Source: Rhizobium rhododendri
GTDB taxonomy: Bacteria > Pseudomonadota > Alphaproteobacteria > Rhizobiales > Rhizobiaceae
NCBI RefSeq assembly: GCF_007000325.2
Contig: NZ_CP117268.1
Coordinates: 558,001 to 622,000 of the forward strand
DNA: 64,000 bases
Direction: 5' to 3'
The translations under genes were made by a program, and so were the position numbers. Of this stretch, positions 44,137 through 54,087 are shown in pieces. How positions within the stretch are numbered: position 1 is the first letter of the stretch; each line of letters starts with the position of its first letter. The notes under the pieces are model-generated. The model made no database searches. It saw nothing but the letters and a program-made list of their open reading frames with translations, and was not told the DNA's origin.

Positions 44137-45054
44137 TCAGGACTTGACGGCGCCGGCGGTCAGACCGGCGATGAACTGCCGCTGCATCAGCACAAAGACG
44201 GCGATCACCGGCAGGGTTGTGATCGTCAGGGCGGCAAAATAGAGATTCCACATCGAGCCGTATTGCTGGAAGAATGCCACAAGCCCAAGCGGAATGGTCT
44301 GTACTGCAGGCTCACGCAGAAGCAGGAAGGAGAGGAAGAAGTCGTTCCAGATCTCGATGAAGCCGAAGATGATCACCAGCGCCAGGCCGGGGCGCACCAG
44401 CGGTAGCATGATCAACCAAAGGATCTGAAGGCGGTTCGCACCATCCATGCGCCCCGCATCCTCGAGTTCAATCGGGAGCGACAGGAAGAAGCTGCGTAGG
44501 ATGAAGATGGACAGCGGCAGATTAGCTGCCGCATGAATAAGCGCCACGCCCAGACGGCTGTTGATCAAGCCCAGATCGCGCGCTGTCATGAACAGCGGAA
44601 TGGCCATGACCTGCGGCGGCACGAGCATCGCCGAGACAATCAGCGCGAGGATGAGGTTGCGTCCGCGAAATGTCAGCCGTGACAGGGCATAGGCAGCAGG
44701 CGTCGCTGCCATCAGCACCACCACAAGTGCGACACCGGTGACAATGATGCTGTTAAGGATGCGGTCGCCCATCCCGGAGACGCGCCAGGCCTCGACATAA
44801 TTTTGCCAGATGAAACTGGATGGAGGTCCCCAGACATTGGCGATCACCTCGTCTTTGGTCTTGAATGAGCCGAACAGCACCCACACCAGGGGATAGAGCG
44901 TTTCCACCAAAACGATGGCCAGTACACCATAGACAAAGACCAGTTCGGCGACCGACCGACCGGCAAGGCGCTCCCTCCAGCGCAGATGCCGCGTCCGTCT
45001 TCGGCTTTCGCCATCGATATCGGGAGAAATGGCTGGATCGAGGGTCATGGTCAC
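44137..45054 (-). CDS. CUT1 sugar ABC transporter permease (MalG type)
   Basis: 305-residue six-helix permease. The EAA loop that touches the ATPase reads ELEDAGRMDGANRLQILWLIMLPL. The N-terminus has a hydrophilic 30-residue tail before the first helix (LVFVYGVLAIVLVETLYPLVW). ATG overlaps the upstream permease stop (ATGA). It forms the channel with the MalF-type partner. Confidence 0.94.
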   Translation of the reverse strand: MTMTLDPAISPDIDGESRRRTRHLRWRERLAGRSVAELVFVYGVLAIVLVETLYPLVWVLFGSFKTKDEVIANVWGPPSSFIWQNYVEAWRVSGMGDRILNSIIVTGVALVVVLMAATPAAYALSRLTFRGRNLILALIVSAMLVPPQVMAIPLFMTARDLGLINSRLGVALIHAAANLPLSIFILRSFFLSLPIELEDAGRMDGANRLQILWLIMLPLVRPGLALVIIFGFIEIWNDFFLSFLLLREPAVQTIPLGLVAFFQQYGSMWNLYFAALTITTLPVIAVFVLMQRQFIAGLTAGAVKS

Positions 45055-45956
45055 ATGTCCACCTTTGCGCGGCGCATTAGTCCGAGAAGTGCGACGCAGC
45101 CCAGTGCTACGATCAGGAATAGCGCATAGCCCATGGCACTGGCGTAGCCCATATTGCCATCCTGGAAAGCGGTTTTGACCATCAGCGTCATGACGACCTC
45201 CGTGGCATGATTTGGTCCGCCCTGCGTCAGAACCTGAACAATGTCGAAGTTGCGCACGAAGGCTCCGGAGAGACCAAGGATCACGTTAATCAGAACGACC
45301 GGCATCATCAACGGCAGGGTCAGGTGACGAAAGCGAGAAAATGCCTTGGCGCCATCCATGCGGGCCGCCTCGTAGAGCTCCTGCGGTATCGTCTGCAGTC
45401 CGGCAAGATAGATCACCGCATGGAAGCCGAGCCATTTCCAGATATCGACCGCGACGATCGAGTAGAGCGCGATATCCGCATCGCCGAGCCACGACTGCTT
45501 AAGCCAGGAAAGGCCGACCAGATCGAGTGCGGCATTGAGAAGGCCGAAAACCGGATTGTAGATCCACGACCAGAGCAACCCGGTTGCCGCGAAAGATAGG
45601 GTGACGGGAATGAACACGGCTGCGCGGATTGGTCCGCGCAGAAAAATCGCTCTATCGAGCAGCATAGCCAGGCCTAGACCGAGCGTATTCTTGAAGATCA
45701 GGATCAGAACGACGAAGATCAGGTTGTTCTCGATAGCGCCGAGAAACACGTGGTCGTGCAGCAGTCTGAGGTAATTGGTCAGACCGACGAAAGTCGGATT
45801 GGAAAAACCATCCCAGCGCGTCAGGCTGATCCACAGGCCCCGAAAGAATGGCCAAATGAAGAACAGCCCGAGCAGCGCCACTGCCGGCACCAGCATCAAT
45901 GTCGCCACGATCGGGTCGCTGTCGAGCCGGATGCGTCGTTTGGGCGAGGTGGCCAC
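45051..45956 (-). CDS. CUT1 sugar ABC transporter permease (MalF/UgpA type)
   Basis: 301-residue permease starting at GTG with GAGGAAG upstream. The EAA motif is ELYEAARMDGAKAFSRFRHLTLPL. Several hydrophobic helices (LMLVPAVALLGLFFIWPF at the start) match the family. It is translationally coupled to the MalG-type partner downstream and lies 12 bases after the isomerase gene. Confidence 0.94.
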   Translation of the reverse strand: MATSPKRRIRLDSDPIVATLMLVPAVALLGLFFIWPFFRGLWISLTRWDGFSNPTFVGLTNYLRLLHDHVFLGAIENNLIFVVLILIFKNTLGLGLAMLLDRAIFLRGPIRAAVFIPVTLSFAATGLLWSWIYNPVFGLLNAALDLVGLSWLKQSWLGDADIALYSIVAVDIWKWLGFHAVIYLAGLQTIPQELYEAARMDGAKAFSRFRHLTLPLMMPVVLINVILGLSGAFVRNFDIVQVLTQGGPNHATEVVMTLMVKTAFQDGNMGYASAMGYALFLIVALGCVALLGLMRRAKVDM

Positions 45957-45968
45957 GGCGCTTCTTCC

Positions 45969-46892
45969 TCAGCCCTTGAGGGGGTTGAGAGAAAGGCCGA
46001 GCGTTTCCGTGAGGTAGGCGATGCTCTCGATGGCGCTCTGCTCGGCGGTCTTCTGCGAGGCATCCAGCTCGACGATGGCGAGGCCGTCATAGTCGGCGTC
46101 GATCAGGACGTCGGCCAATCCGGGCAAATCGACGACCCCGGCGCCCAACTCGCAGAAAGCAGCGTAGCGCTCCGGGCCGACGAGGCTGTCGTCGACCTTG
46201 GTGTCCTTGAGATGCATGTAGCGCACCGCCGACACATAGGTCTTTAGCGCGTCCACCGGATCGGAGTGCGTCTGGGCTAGGTGGGCGGGGTCGATGCAAA
46301 GGCCGGCGTGTCGCGTATCCAGCTCGTCCATCATCCGGTCGAGCTGATCGCGACGCTCGATGAAGGTGTCGAGATGCGGATGATAGACCGTGGCGATGCC
46401 GAGATCGGCCGTTCGCCGCCCGATATCCTCGAGGGCTCGGCAAAACGCCTTGTAGTCATCCGCTGTGTGCTTGTTGCCCGATGCCTCGGATGGCCCGCCG
46501 CCGAGCACGAGAACCGGTGCACCGAAGCCTTTCAGAATGCGAGCGAGCGAGATCAGGCAACCGCGTTCGTATTCCCACAGCACCGGGTTGACGAAGGTGG
46601 CATTGACATAGAGCGACGACAGCCCGATGCCGAGATCGCTTTGCGCCTCGGATAGAAGCGCATAACGGCGCAAAATGTCGGTATCGGTGGTCACGCCGGG
46701 AGGGGCAAGGTTGCCGAGCTGCATGTATTTCCGGGCGAACTGATCGGACAGGCTGGTGAAAGCGAGGATCTCGAACCAGTTGAAACCTTGACCGGCTAGA
46801 AATTCAAGCGCGGGCCGCAGAGGCTGACCGGTGAGGTCCCAGCTGTTGAGATGATAACCGATGGAAAAACGCTGTCTGGCGGAACGGGTCAT
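45969..46892 (-). CDS. sugar phosphate isomerase/epimerase family protein
   Basis: 307-residue TIM-barrel of the AP-endonuclease-2-like family (IolE/IolI, xylose-isomerase-like), which isomerises or epimerises sugars or inosose with a divalent metal. Markers: GYHLNSWDLTG at the start, TVYHPHLDTFIE with a metal His, LCIDPAHLAQ (metal Asp and His), MHLKDTKVD and AIVELDASQKT (metal Glu). ATG at 46892 is preferred because the longer frame adds 45 low-complexity residues not seen in the family. It is the second gene of the sugar operon. Confidence 0.88.
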   Translation of the reverse strand: MTRSARQRFSIGYHLNSWDLTGQPLRPALEFLAGQGFNWFEILAFTSLSDQFARKYMQLGNLAPPGVTTDTDILRRYALLSEAQSDLGIGLSSLYVNATFVNPVLWEYERGCLISLARILKGFGAPVLVLGGGPSEASGNKHTADDYKAFCRALEDIGRRTADLGIATVYHPHLDTFIERRDQLDRMMDELDTRHAGLCIDPAHLAQTHSDPVDALKTYVSAVRYMHLKDTKVDDSLVGPERYAAFCELGAGVVDLPGLADVLIDADYDGLAIVELDASQKTAEQSAIESIAYLTETLGLSLNPLKG

Positions 46893-47041
46893 GGCCTGGG
46901 CCTTTCGTGCTAAGGCGGATAGGCTCGTCACTGCGACGAGAGTGTGCGTAGATGCGCAACGGCGCCGTGTCAGGCCGCGGCTGCAGGAAGAGGGCGGCGG
47001 CGCGAAGAGATCCCGCGCCGTTCGCATGCTCGGGACGTGTG

Positions 47042-48403
47042 TCAGTCCTTCGGCGGCCAGTTGCCGTCATCCACCAGTTGCTTGAAGGCCGCCTCGACAC
47101 TCTTTGCCGCGTCCTGGGGCGTCGTGGTGCCGCCTACGACGCCGGCGATACCCGATGCCACGGCGCTCGTGACTTCGCTCGGCCAGACCCAGTCGAGGAA
47201 TTTGACAGTATCGGGGAACGTGTTCGCGCGCAGTTCCTTGGCATAGGGTTCGTCAACGCCATCGACACCCTTGATCGATGTGGCGATCGGCTGGTCTGCG
47301 TCCAGATAGATTTTTGCGATATCAGGCTTTGTCAGATAGGCAATGAAGTCGAGTGCAGGCTTGACCTTTTCGTCCGGAATGGAGGCGCTAAGGCACATGC
47401 CGTTGTCGGCGCCGCCGCCATGCTTAGGCGCCCCGGGCGTTCCAGGCATCTTCGGGAAGGGGAAGACGCCCCAGGTAAAGTTCTTGACGCTATCCTTTAG
47501 GGACGGAACTTCCCAAGTGCCGCCATAATACATCGCGCTCTTGCCGCTGGCGAAAGCGGCCCTCATGCCCTCCATGTCGACGGAAAGCGAATCCTTGGAC
47601 AGAATGCCGTCGTCTGTCCATTGCTTGATCAACTGAAAGGCTTCGATGCTCTTGGCATCATCGAACGGTTCATTGCCTTCGAGTTGCTGTTGGGTGAGGC
47701 TCACCGCGTCGCCGCTCGATTGAGACAGGGTCTCGAAATACCACATCGGCCACATGACCGAATTGGCGCCCTGGTGCAGAAGCGGGATGACGCCGGCTGC
47801 CTTGAGCTTCGGCACCGCCGCCTTGAGGTCTTCATAGGTCGGAGGCGTCGGAATGCCGAGCTTCTTGAACAGACCGACATTGTAGAAGATCGTGGATGTT
47901 GACAGCGAACTGATCGGCACGCCGTAGATCTTGCCGTTGACCGTAAATGCTCCAAAGCTGGTGGCGTCGACATTGGCGGCGAACGGCTTCACATCGTCGG
48001 TTATCGGCTTCAGCAGACCGCGGCGTACATAGGCTCCATTGACCCAGAAGGCCGAGCAGGCAACCAGATCCATTTCCTGGCCCGACAGCTTGGCGGTCAT
48101 CATACGCTGCAGCGAACCGGCTTGCGGCCCCTGCGCATCCCATTCGATGCTGGCTACTTCCGGATGCGCCTTGAGGAATCCGGAGATGATTTCGTCGCGG
48201 ATCTTGGTCTGGACCTCAGGTTTTTCTCGAGGCGCCAAAACGTCAAGGGAGGAGCCGCCGAATACTTTCAGCGTGACGCCCGCCGCCTCGGCGGATATCG
48301 GAAGAGCAATAGCGGAAAGGCTGAGGGTGACGCTAAGGATACGCGCCGTCAACTTCCGATTTCGGTGCGTCATAAAATAGGAGGAATGCAAAGAAGTCAG
48401 CAT
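47042..48403 (-). CDS. CUT1 sugar ABC transporter substrate-binding protein
   Basis: 453-residue periplasmic binding protein with an N-terminal signal (ILSVTLSLSAIALPISAEA). Family features include SIEWDAQGPQAGSLQ, YGVPISSLSTSTIFYNVGLFKKLGI and FASGKSAMYYGGTWE. ATG at 48403 follows AAGGGG; a second ATG ten codons on lacks a ribosome site. It is the first structural gene of the operon, about 280 bases downstream of the MarR gene on the same strand. The ligand is probably a mono- or oligosaccharide. Confidence 0.94.
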   Translation of the reverse strand: MLTSLHSSYFMTHRNRKLTARILSVTLSLSAIALPISAEAAGVTLKVFGGSSLDVLAPREKPEVQTKIRDEIISGFLKAHPEVASIEWDAQGPQAGSLQRMMTAKLSGQEMDLVACSAFWVNGAYVRRGLLKPITDDVKPFAANVDATSFGAFTVNGKIYGVPISSLSTSTIFYNVGLFKKLGIPTPPTYEDLKAAVPKLKAAGVIPLLHQGANSVMWPMWYFETLSQSSGDAVSLTQQQLEGNEPFDDAKSIEAFQLIKQWTDDGILSKDSLSVDMEGMRAAFASGKSAMYYGGTWEVPSLKDSVKNFTWGVFPFPKMPGTPGAPKHGGGADNGMCLSASIPDEKVKPALDFIAYLTKPDIAKIYLDADQPIATSIKGVDGVDEPYAKELRANTFPDTVKFLDWVWPSEVTSAVASGIAGVVGGTTTPQDAAKSVEAAFKQLVDDGNWPPKD

Positions 48404-48446
48404 GATAGAACCCCTTTTTTGCTTTATTTCGATGCCTTTGCATCTC

Positions 48447-48465
48447 GACCATATCGTTGATGGTC
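48447..48465. promoter_or_regulatory. inverted repeat in the promoter of the sugar operon
   Basis: GACCAT and ATGGTC flank a 7-base centre, about 45 bases before the binding-protein start. It is a reasonable repressor site for this operon, though which regulator binds is not shown. Confidence 0.45.
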
Positions 48466-48680
48466 ATACAAATAAGGATCAAGCGTTTGCACTTGTCAAG
48501 CACTTCGAAGCTAAGATTTTTATCGATGTGCAAGCCTTTGGCGATTCGCATGTCAGCTTGCAAGAATCCACGCGCGCCGCTACCGCCGCTGCTCTTCAGA
48601 CTCGTTCGATTGTCAACGATATTTCAAGGCGTTGCCAGGATCAATCGTGCTGCTGCCATGCTGGCATGCGCTGCTTGATT

Positions 48681-49187
48681 TCACTCTGCGTCCGTCAGTT
48701 TTCCAAGCAGCTTGACAAAAGTTGATCGCTCTCGCGACGACAGCGGCGCCAAAAATTGCTCCACGGAGTCGATGCTGAGCTTAAGCAGCGGCAGGGTGTA
48801 TTCGATGCCCACAGGCGTCAGGCTTAGCACGGACAGCCTTTGGTCGGTGCTGGACGGCGAGCTTTGCACGAGGCCGCTCTCCATCAGCTTGCGTACGACA
48901 ATGCTGATGGTCGAGCGATCCATCGCGGTGATGCGACCGAGATGGTTTTGCGACAATTCGCCGTGTTTAAGCAGCGTTGCAAGGGCTGCGTGCTGGGTCG
49001 GCGTCAGATCGTAGCCTGTCATGGCATTCTGGAAGCAGGTCGTCGCGCGCTGATGGGCGCGACGGATCATATGGGCCGGATGGGTATCGAGATCGTAGCC
49101 CGACGCATCGTAAAGCGCCGCGATCTCCTGCGGTGAATGGGGCTGCGGCGCATTTGCGCTCGTCTTGTCATTCCTTACCGATGCCAT
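48681..49187 (-). CDS. MarR-family transcriptional regulator
   Basis: 168 residues from ATG 49187 (GGAGGA upstream; an ATG eight codons earlier is weaker). The winged helix spans LTPTQHAALATLLKHGELSQNHLGRI, then MDRSTISIVVRKLMESGLV and the wing SSPSSTDQRLSVLSLTPVG. It resembles the other MarR at 54745-55272, sharing H-x-I-R-x-A-H-Q-R-A-T and the G-R-x-T-A-x-D core. It lies between the sugar operon and the divergent hyu operon, so it may control either or both. Confidence 0.9.
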   Translation of the reverse strand: MASVRNDKTSANAPQPHSPQEIAALYDASGYDLDTHPAHMIRRAHQRATTCFQNAMTGYDLTPTQHAALATLLKHGELSQNHLGRITAMDRSTISIVVRKLMESGLVQSSPSSTDQRLSVLSLTPVGIEYTLPLLKLSIDSVEQFLAPLSSRERSTFVKLLGKLTDAE

Positions 49188-49646
49188 CCGCGATCCTCCT
49201 CCGTCATGCACATCACGACCAACTCTGTCGATGGAATAGCCATCAAAAGCCGTTTCTGTGAAGAGCGCTACAGCAAGAACCCGGCAATTGAAATCGAGAA
49301 TTGCGATCTATCGAAATATGAAAATGGCTTATTGACAAAGGCCAGCAATTAGATTGGATTGTATGAGTATCAACGAGTTTTGCAGCCGGATGGGCGCAAA
49401 CTTCTCGAGTTGGCCATTCAATTTCTGTGGCCGGAGCGGAGATTGTCGTCGCCGCGCCGGAAGGAAGTCGTGCATGGAAGTCATTGATGTCGGATCGAAC
49501 ATTTTACTGGGGTGCGTTCTTGCGACCGCTGTGGTGAGCCACTGCCAGATCGCGGGCCTGGAAGTGCAAGGCCCTACCTGCAACGGCGCGTAGACTGCCG
49601 TCGCCGATTTCCATTCTCATTCCAATACGACCAGTCAGGGGGGCCT
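49188..49646. other. divergent promoter region between MarR and hyuA
   Basis: No gene supported. A TTGACA at 49332-49337 could be a -35 box for hyu transcription, but the -10 is weak. Overlapping open frames on both strands here have no family resemblance. Confidence 0.35.
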
Positions 49647-51719
49647 ATGGCACCGGGAGCGAATACCTTGAATGACCGGATTGTCGCCGGGATCGATGTT
49701 GGCGGCACCTTTACCGACCTGATCATCATAGATGAGAAGGCGGGCAAGGTCGTCTTGGCGAAAACCCCGTCAACGCCGGGGGACCAGTCTAAGGGCGTGT
49801 TGAATGCGTTGGCGCAGGCGGGCTATCCCATCGCGAAAATCGACATGATCGTGCATGGTACAACGGTGACGACCAACGCGCTGCTGCAGCGCCGCATCGC
49901 GAAGGTCGGAATGATCACCACCCGTGGATTTCGCGACGTCATCGAGCTCGGCCGCCGCACCCGTCCGACGCCCTATGGCCTGTTCGGGACCTTCGTGCCG
50001 CTCATTCCCCGCGACCTGCGTCTCGAAGTTGATGAGCGGATGGAGGCCAGCGGCAAGATCCGCGTACAGCTCGACGAGGAGCAACTGCGCGATGCCATCG
50101 TCACCCTGATTGACGCCGGCTGCGAGTCTCTGGTCATCCATTTCCTGCATTCCTACAAGAACCCGGTCCACGAACAGCGTGCAGTGGAAATCGCCAACTC
50201 CCTGTGGCCGAATGTCTATGTGACGAGCGGCCACGCCCTGCTGTCCGAAGCCCGTGAGTTCGAGCGCGGGGTGACGGCCTCGGTGAACGCCGCAGTCCAG
50301 CCGGTGCTGGAACGCTACCTGCAAGGTCTGCGCACGGCGCTGCAGGACAGCGGATATGACAGGGATCTGCTAGTCATGAACGGCAATGGCGGGACGATCT
50401 CGTCACGTCTCGTGACCCGGGAAGCCGCCAAGACTGTCATGTCGGGTCCAGCGTCCGGCGTCATCGCCGCCGCCTACACCGCCAAGCGCGCCGGCTATGA
50501 CCGGTTGATCACCTATGACATGGGTGGCACGTCGACAGACGTGGCGCTGATCCGCGACAACAAGCCACTAGTGTCCAACGAGATCGATATCGAATATGCG
50601 ATGCCGATCCATGTGCCGATGGTCGATGTCCATACGGTCGGCGCCGGTGGCGGTTCGATTGCCGCCGTCAATGACGCAGGGCTGCTGCAGGTCGGGCCAC
50701 AGAGTGCGGGCTCCTGGCCGGGGCCGATGTGCTACGGTCGCGGCGGTACGCGGCCGACCATTTCCGATGCCAATCTACTGCTTGGCCGCTTGAGCGTGAA
50801 GAAGCTTCTCGCGGTGGATCAGCCTGTCTCGGTGGAGCGGATCGCTAGTGCTTTTGCAGCCGAGGTGGGCGGCAAACTCGAGCTTGATGCCATAGAGGCC
50901 GCTGAAGCAGTGGTCGAGATCGCCAATCTCAAGATGGCCGGCGCCATCAGGATGGTGTCTGTCGACAGGGGTAACGATCCGCGCGATTTCGTACTGTTTG
51001 CCTTCGGTGGTGCCGGTCCGCTACACGCCTCGGCGATTGCCCGCGAGCTTTCCATCCCGAAAGTATTCGTGCCGGCAAGGCCGGGCCTGACCAATGCCAT
51101 CGGCTGTGTCGTCGCAGATCTTCGCCACGACTACGTGACGACGGTCAACCGCTTGGTTGTCGAGACCGATCCGGCACTGATCGACGAGCTGGTCGAAAGC
51201 CGGACGGCCATGGGACTGCAGGCGATTGGCAGGGAAGCCGTCAAGCCGGTTCAGATCGTCGTCGAGCACAGCGCCGACATGCAGTTCTCCGGTCAGACGC
51301 ATCTGATCCGCGTCAAGCTGCCGGAGGGCGCCGCAGACATGCAGACAATGCAGCTGCTGTTCGAGGAAGCCTATTACGATCGCTTCCGCGTGCGCCTTCC
51401 GGAAGTCCGGGCAAGAATCGTCAGCATCAACACCTCGGTCATCGGCATCCGCCGTGAGGTCAGCCTAGAGAACCTAATCCCCATGGCAGGAAGAGCGGCG
51501 ACAGTGGAAGAGGCACTGGTGGAAACGCGGCCGGTCCGTTTTGGCGGCGCATGGCGCCAGACGCCGGTTTACGGGCGTGAGAAGTTGCCGATTGACGCTC
51601 GGATCGAGGGTCCGGCCATCCTTGAGCAGCTCGATGCCACAACCGTCATCAATCCCGGCGATGTCGCTGAAGGCGACGCGCAAGGCAATATAATCATCAC
51701 CGTGGGGCAACGAGCATGA
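49647..51719 (+). CDS. hyuA: hydantoinase/oxoprolinase family subunit A
   Basis: 690-residue ATP-dependent amidohydrolase subunit (N-methylhydantoinase A/5-oxoprolinase N-terminal part). Actin-like phosphate motifs are GIDVGGTFTDLIIID, ITYDMGGTSTDVALI and LFAFGGAGPLHA. The family opens five-membered lactam rings such as hydantoins or 5-oxoproline, or carboxylates ketones. ATG at 49647 follows a G-rich ribosome site and gives the normal N-terminus; the longer open frame is ignored. Its stop overlaps the hyuB ATG (ATGA). The operon also holds two DUF1185 proteins. Confidence 0.93.
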   Translation: MAPGANTLNDRIVAGIDVGGTFTDLIIIDEKAGKVVLAKTPSTPGDQSKGVLNALAQAGYPIAKIDMIVHGTTVTTNALLQRRIAKVGMITTRGFRDVIELGRRTRPTPYGLFGTFVPLIPRDLRLEVDERMEASGKIRVQLDEEQLRDAIVTLIDAGCESLVIHFLHSYKNPVHEQRAVEIANSLWPNVYVTSGHALLSEAREFERGVTASVNAAVQPVLERYLQGLRTALQDSGYDRDLLVMNGNGGTISSRLVTREAAKTVMSGPASGVIAAAYTAKRAGYDRLITYDMGGTSTDVALIRDNKPLVSNEIDIEYAMPIHVPMVDVHTVGAGGGSIAAVNDAGLLQVGPQSAGSWPGPMCYGRGGTRPTISDANLLLGRLSVKKLLAVDQPVSVERIASAFAAEVGGKLELDAIEAAEAVVEIANLKMAGAIRMVSVDRGNDPRDFVLFAFGGAGPLHASAIARELSIPKVFVPARPGLTNAIGCVVADLRHDYVTTVNRLVVETDPALIDELVESRTAMGLQAIGREAVKPVQIVVEHSADMQFSGQTHLIRVKLPEGAADMQTMQLLFEEAYYDRFRVRLPEVRARIVSINTSVIGIRREVSLENLIPMAGRAATVEEALVETRPVRFGGAWRQTPVYGREKLPIDARIEGPAILEQLDATTVINPGDVAEGDAQGNIIITVGQRA

Positions 51720-53476
51720 GCGGTATCAACGCCATCACCCTGACTGTCATCCAGGCCGGGCTGCAGCAGGTTTGTGACGAGATGGATCATACCTTTTCGC
51801 GCGCGGCCTTCTCGCCGATCATTTCCGAAGCTGATGACCGTTCCGATGGCATCTATGCCGCCGACGACGGCTCGTTGATCGCCCAGGGCATCGGTGGCCT
51901 TCCGGTCTTCGTCGGTACCATGCAGGCATCGACAAAGACGATCATCGAGTTCATCCGCGACGGCCGTTGTCTGCCGCCGGAGGAGCACGACATCTATGTG
52001 GTCAACGATCCCTACCTTGGCGGCACGCACCTCATGGACGTCCGCTTCGCGATGCCCTTCTACCGCAACGGCAAGATCTTCTGCTGGCTCTCCAACATCG
52101 GCCACTGGCCGGACATCGGCGGTGCTGTGCCTGGGGGGTTTTCCGCGTCGGCGACATCCGTCGAGCAGGAAGGTCTGCGTCTGCCTCCCGTGAAACTCTT
52201 CAAGAAGGGTATGCTCGATTCGGAGATTTATGCGATCATCTGCTCCAACATCCGCATCGCCGATCAAAGGATAGGTGACATCCGGGCGCAGGCCGCAGCC
52301 TTGCGGGTCGGTTCCGAGCGCCTGCATGCACTGCTCGATCGCTATGGCGATCAAACGGTGATCGATGCGATAGCCGAATTGCGCGTTCGCTCTGCCGCGC
52401 AGATGCGCGCCTCTATCCGCAGGATCGCCACCGGCACCTATCGCGGCGCCGCCTTTATCGATTCCGATGGTATCGTCAACGAGCCGCTGAAGATTTCGCT
52501 GCTGGTCACCAAGACCGACGACGACACGCTGATTTTTGACTTCGAAGGATCAAGCCCACCTTGCAAGGGCCCGATGAATTGCGTTCTGGCGACGACGCAT
52601 TCCTCGGTGTATCTGGCGATCCGTCACATCTTTCCGGACATTCCCTTGAGTGCGGGCGCCTTCGAGCCGCTGATCATCAAGGATCCGGCCGGAACCTTTC
52701 TGCACGCGAAATACCCGCGGCCGGTCTCGGGCTGTGCGGCAGAAGTTTCCCAACGCATTGCTGAAGCCGTGTTCTCGGCGCTAGTGCACGCGCTGCCCGA
52801 GCTGGTGACAGCAGCGCCTGCCGGCTCGAGCGGCAATTTCGCCCTCGGCGGCCACGATCCGGAGGTCGGTCGCGACTATGTCATGTACCAGATTTCGGGC
52901 GGTGGCTATGGCGGCAACATCGCCGGCGACGGGCTGACGAATGGCTGCTCGACGATCGGGATTTCCAAGTCGCCGCCCGTTGAAATCACCGAACAGGTCT
53001 TCCCGGTGCTGTTTACTGAATATTCTCTGCGCGAGGCCTCCGGCGGTGCCGGCAAGACCCGCGGCGGCTTTGGCCTGACCTACGAGGTAGAATTGCTGCG
53101 CGGCGAGGCTAGCGCCTCCTTCGTGATGGATCACGGACGCGTCGGACCGCAGGGCGTCCTCGGCGGTCGCGATGGCGAACCAGGCAGCATCGTCGTCATC
53201 CGGAACGGCGTCGAATATCGACCGCCGCACATCACCAAGGAGCAGGACATTGCGCTGCGCAAGGGAGACCGCGTGCGTGTGGAGACACCCGGCGGCGGTG
53301 GCTACGGATCGCCATTCGAGCGTGATGTCGCCGATGTGCTGACTGATGTCGGACTTGGCTACTACAGCATAGAAGACGTGCGGAAGCTGTTTCGGGTGGT
53401 CATCGACCCCTCGACCGGAAAAGTCGTTGCCGACGAGACAGAGGCACTTCGCAACCCGACCCGCCACGTCGCCTGA
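51716..53476 (+). CDS. hyuB: hydantoinase/oxoprolinase family subunit B
   Basis: 586-residue partner of HyuA. Family blocks: MDHTFSRAAFSPIISEADDRSD, VVNDPYLGGTHLMD (metal-binding region), SNIGHWPDIGG, and the C-terminal glycine-rich end RVETPGGGGYGSPFERD. Together with HyuA it cleaves or carboxylates a cyclic amide or related substrate using ATP. The length is normal for subunit B. It is followed 26 bases later by the first DUF1185 gene. Confidence 0.93.
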   Translation: MSGINAITLTVIQAGLQQVCDEMDHTFSRAAFSPIISEADDRSDGIYAADDGSLIAQGIGGLPVFVGTMQASTKTIIEFIRDGRCLPPEEHDIYVVNDPYLGGTHLMDVRFAMPFYRNGKIFCWLSNIGHWPDIGGAVPGGFSASATSVEQEGLRLPPVKLFKKGMLDSEIYAIICSNIRIADQRIGDIRAQAAALRVGSERLHALLDRYGDQTVIDAIAELRVRSAAQMRASIRRIATGTYRGAAFIDSDGIVNEPLKISLLVTKTDDDTLIFDFEGSSPPCKGPMNCVLATTHSSVYLAIRHIFPDIPLSAGAFEPLIIKDPAGTFLHAKYPRPVSGCAAEVSQRIAEAVFSALVHALPELVTAAPAGSSGNFALGGHDPEVGRDYVMYQISGGGYGGNIAGDGLTNGCSTIGISKSPPVEITEQVFPVLFTEYSLREASGGAGKTRGGFGLTYEVELLRGEASASFVMDHGRVGPQGVLGGRDGEPGSIVVIRNGVEYRPPHITKEQDIALRKGDRVRVETPGGGGYGSPFERDVADVLTDVGLGYYSIEDVRKLFRVVIDPSTGKVVADETEALRNPTRHVA

Positions 53477-53502
53477 CAGGATCAGAAACAGGAGAAAATT
53501 GA

Positions 53503-54087
53503 ATGCTGCCCGTCGAAGTTCGCAAATTCTACCTTCAGATCGAGGAGATCTTCCATGACGGTGGCCCGGTGGCCGACACGCCGCCGCGGCGCGGCGTCAT
53601 CATGGCGGTCGTCGCAAATCCGTTCGCCGGCGGATATGTCGAGGATATTACCGGCTACATGGACACGCTGAAGCCTCTTGGCCTCGATATGGCACAGCGC
53701 CTGCTGGCAGCGCTTGGCGGTGATGTCGCGGTTATCGAGGGTTACGGCAAAGGCTCGATCGTCGGTGAGGCCGGTGAGCTGGAGCACGGCGCCCTTTGGC
53801 ATGTGCCTGGCGGTTATTCGATGCGTGAGGTTCTGGGCAACGCGAAGGCAATCGTCCCTTCGGCCAAGAAGGTCGGCGGGCTGGGAGCAAGGCTCGACGT
53901 GCCGATCACTCACATCAATGCCTCCTATGTCCGGAGCCACTTTGACGCAATCGAAGTAGGCATCCCGGACGCCCCGAAGCGCAATGAGATCGTCTTCGTC
54001 CTTGCCATGACGACGGGTCCCCGGGTTCATTCGCGGCTTGGCGGCTTGGCAGTTGCCGACATCAAGGGCGAGGATGGGCTGCGATGA
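53503..54087 (+). CDS. DUF1185 protein (so-called amino acid synthesis family), copy 1
   Basis: 194 residues. Conserved blocks are RRGVIMAVVANPFAGGYVEDI, EGYGKGSIVGEAGELEHGALWH and YVRSHFDAIEVGIPDAPKRNEIV. The function of this family is not known; the database name is not backed by biochemistry I can cite. GGAGA precedes the ATG. It overlaps the next gene, a paralogue with the same block order, by four bases. The constant association with hyuAB here suggests a role with the same substrate, perhaps as an amidase-like helper. Confidence 0.85.
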   Translation: MLPVEVRKFYLQIEEIFHDGGPVADTPPRRGVIMAVVANPFAGGYVEDITGYMDTLKPLGLDMAQRLLAALGGDVAVIEGYGKGSIVGEAGELEHGALWHVPGGYSMREVLGNAKAIVPSAKKVGGLGARLDVPITHINASYVRSHFDAIEVGIPDAPKRNEIVFVLAMTTGPRVHSRLGGLAVADIKGEDGLR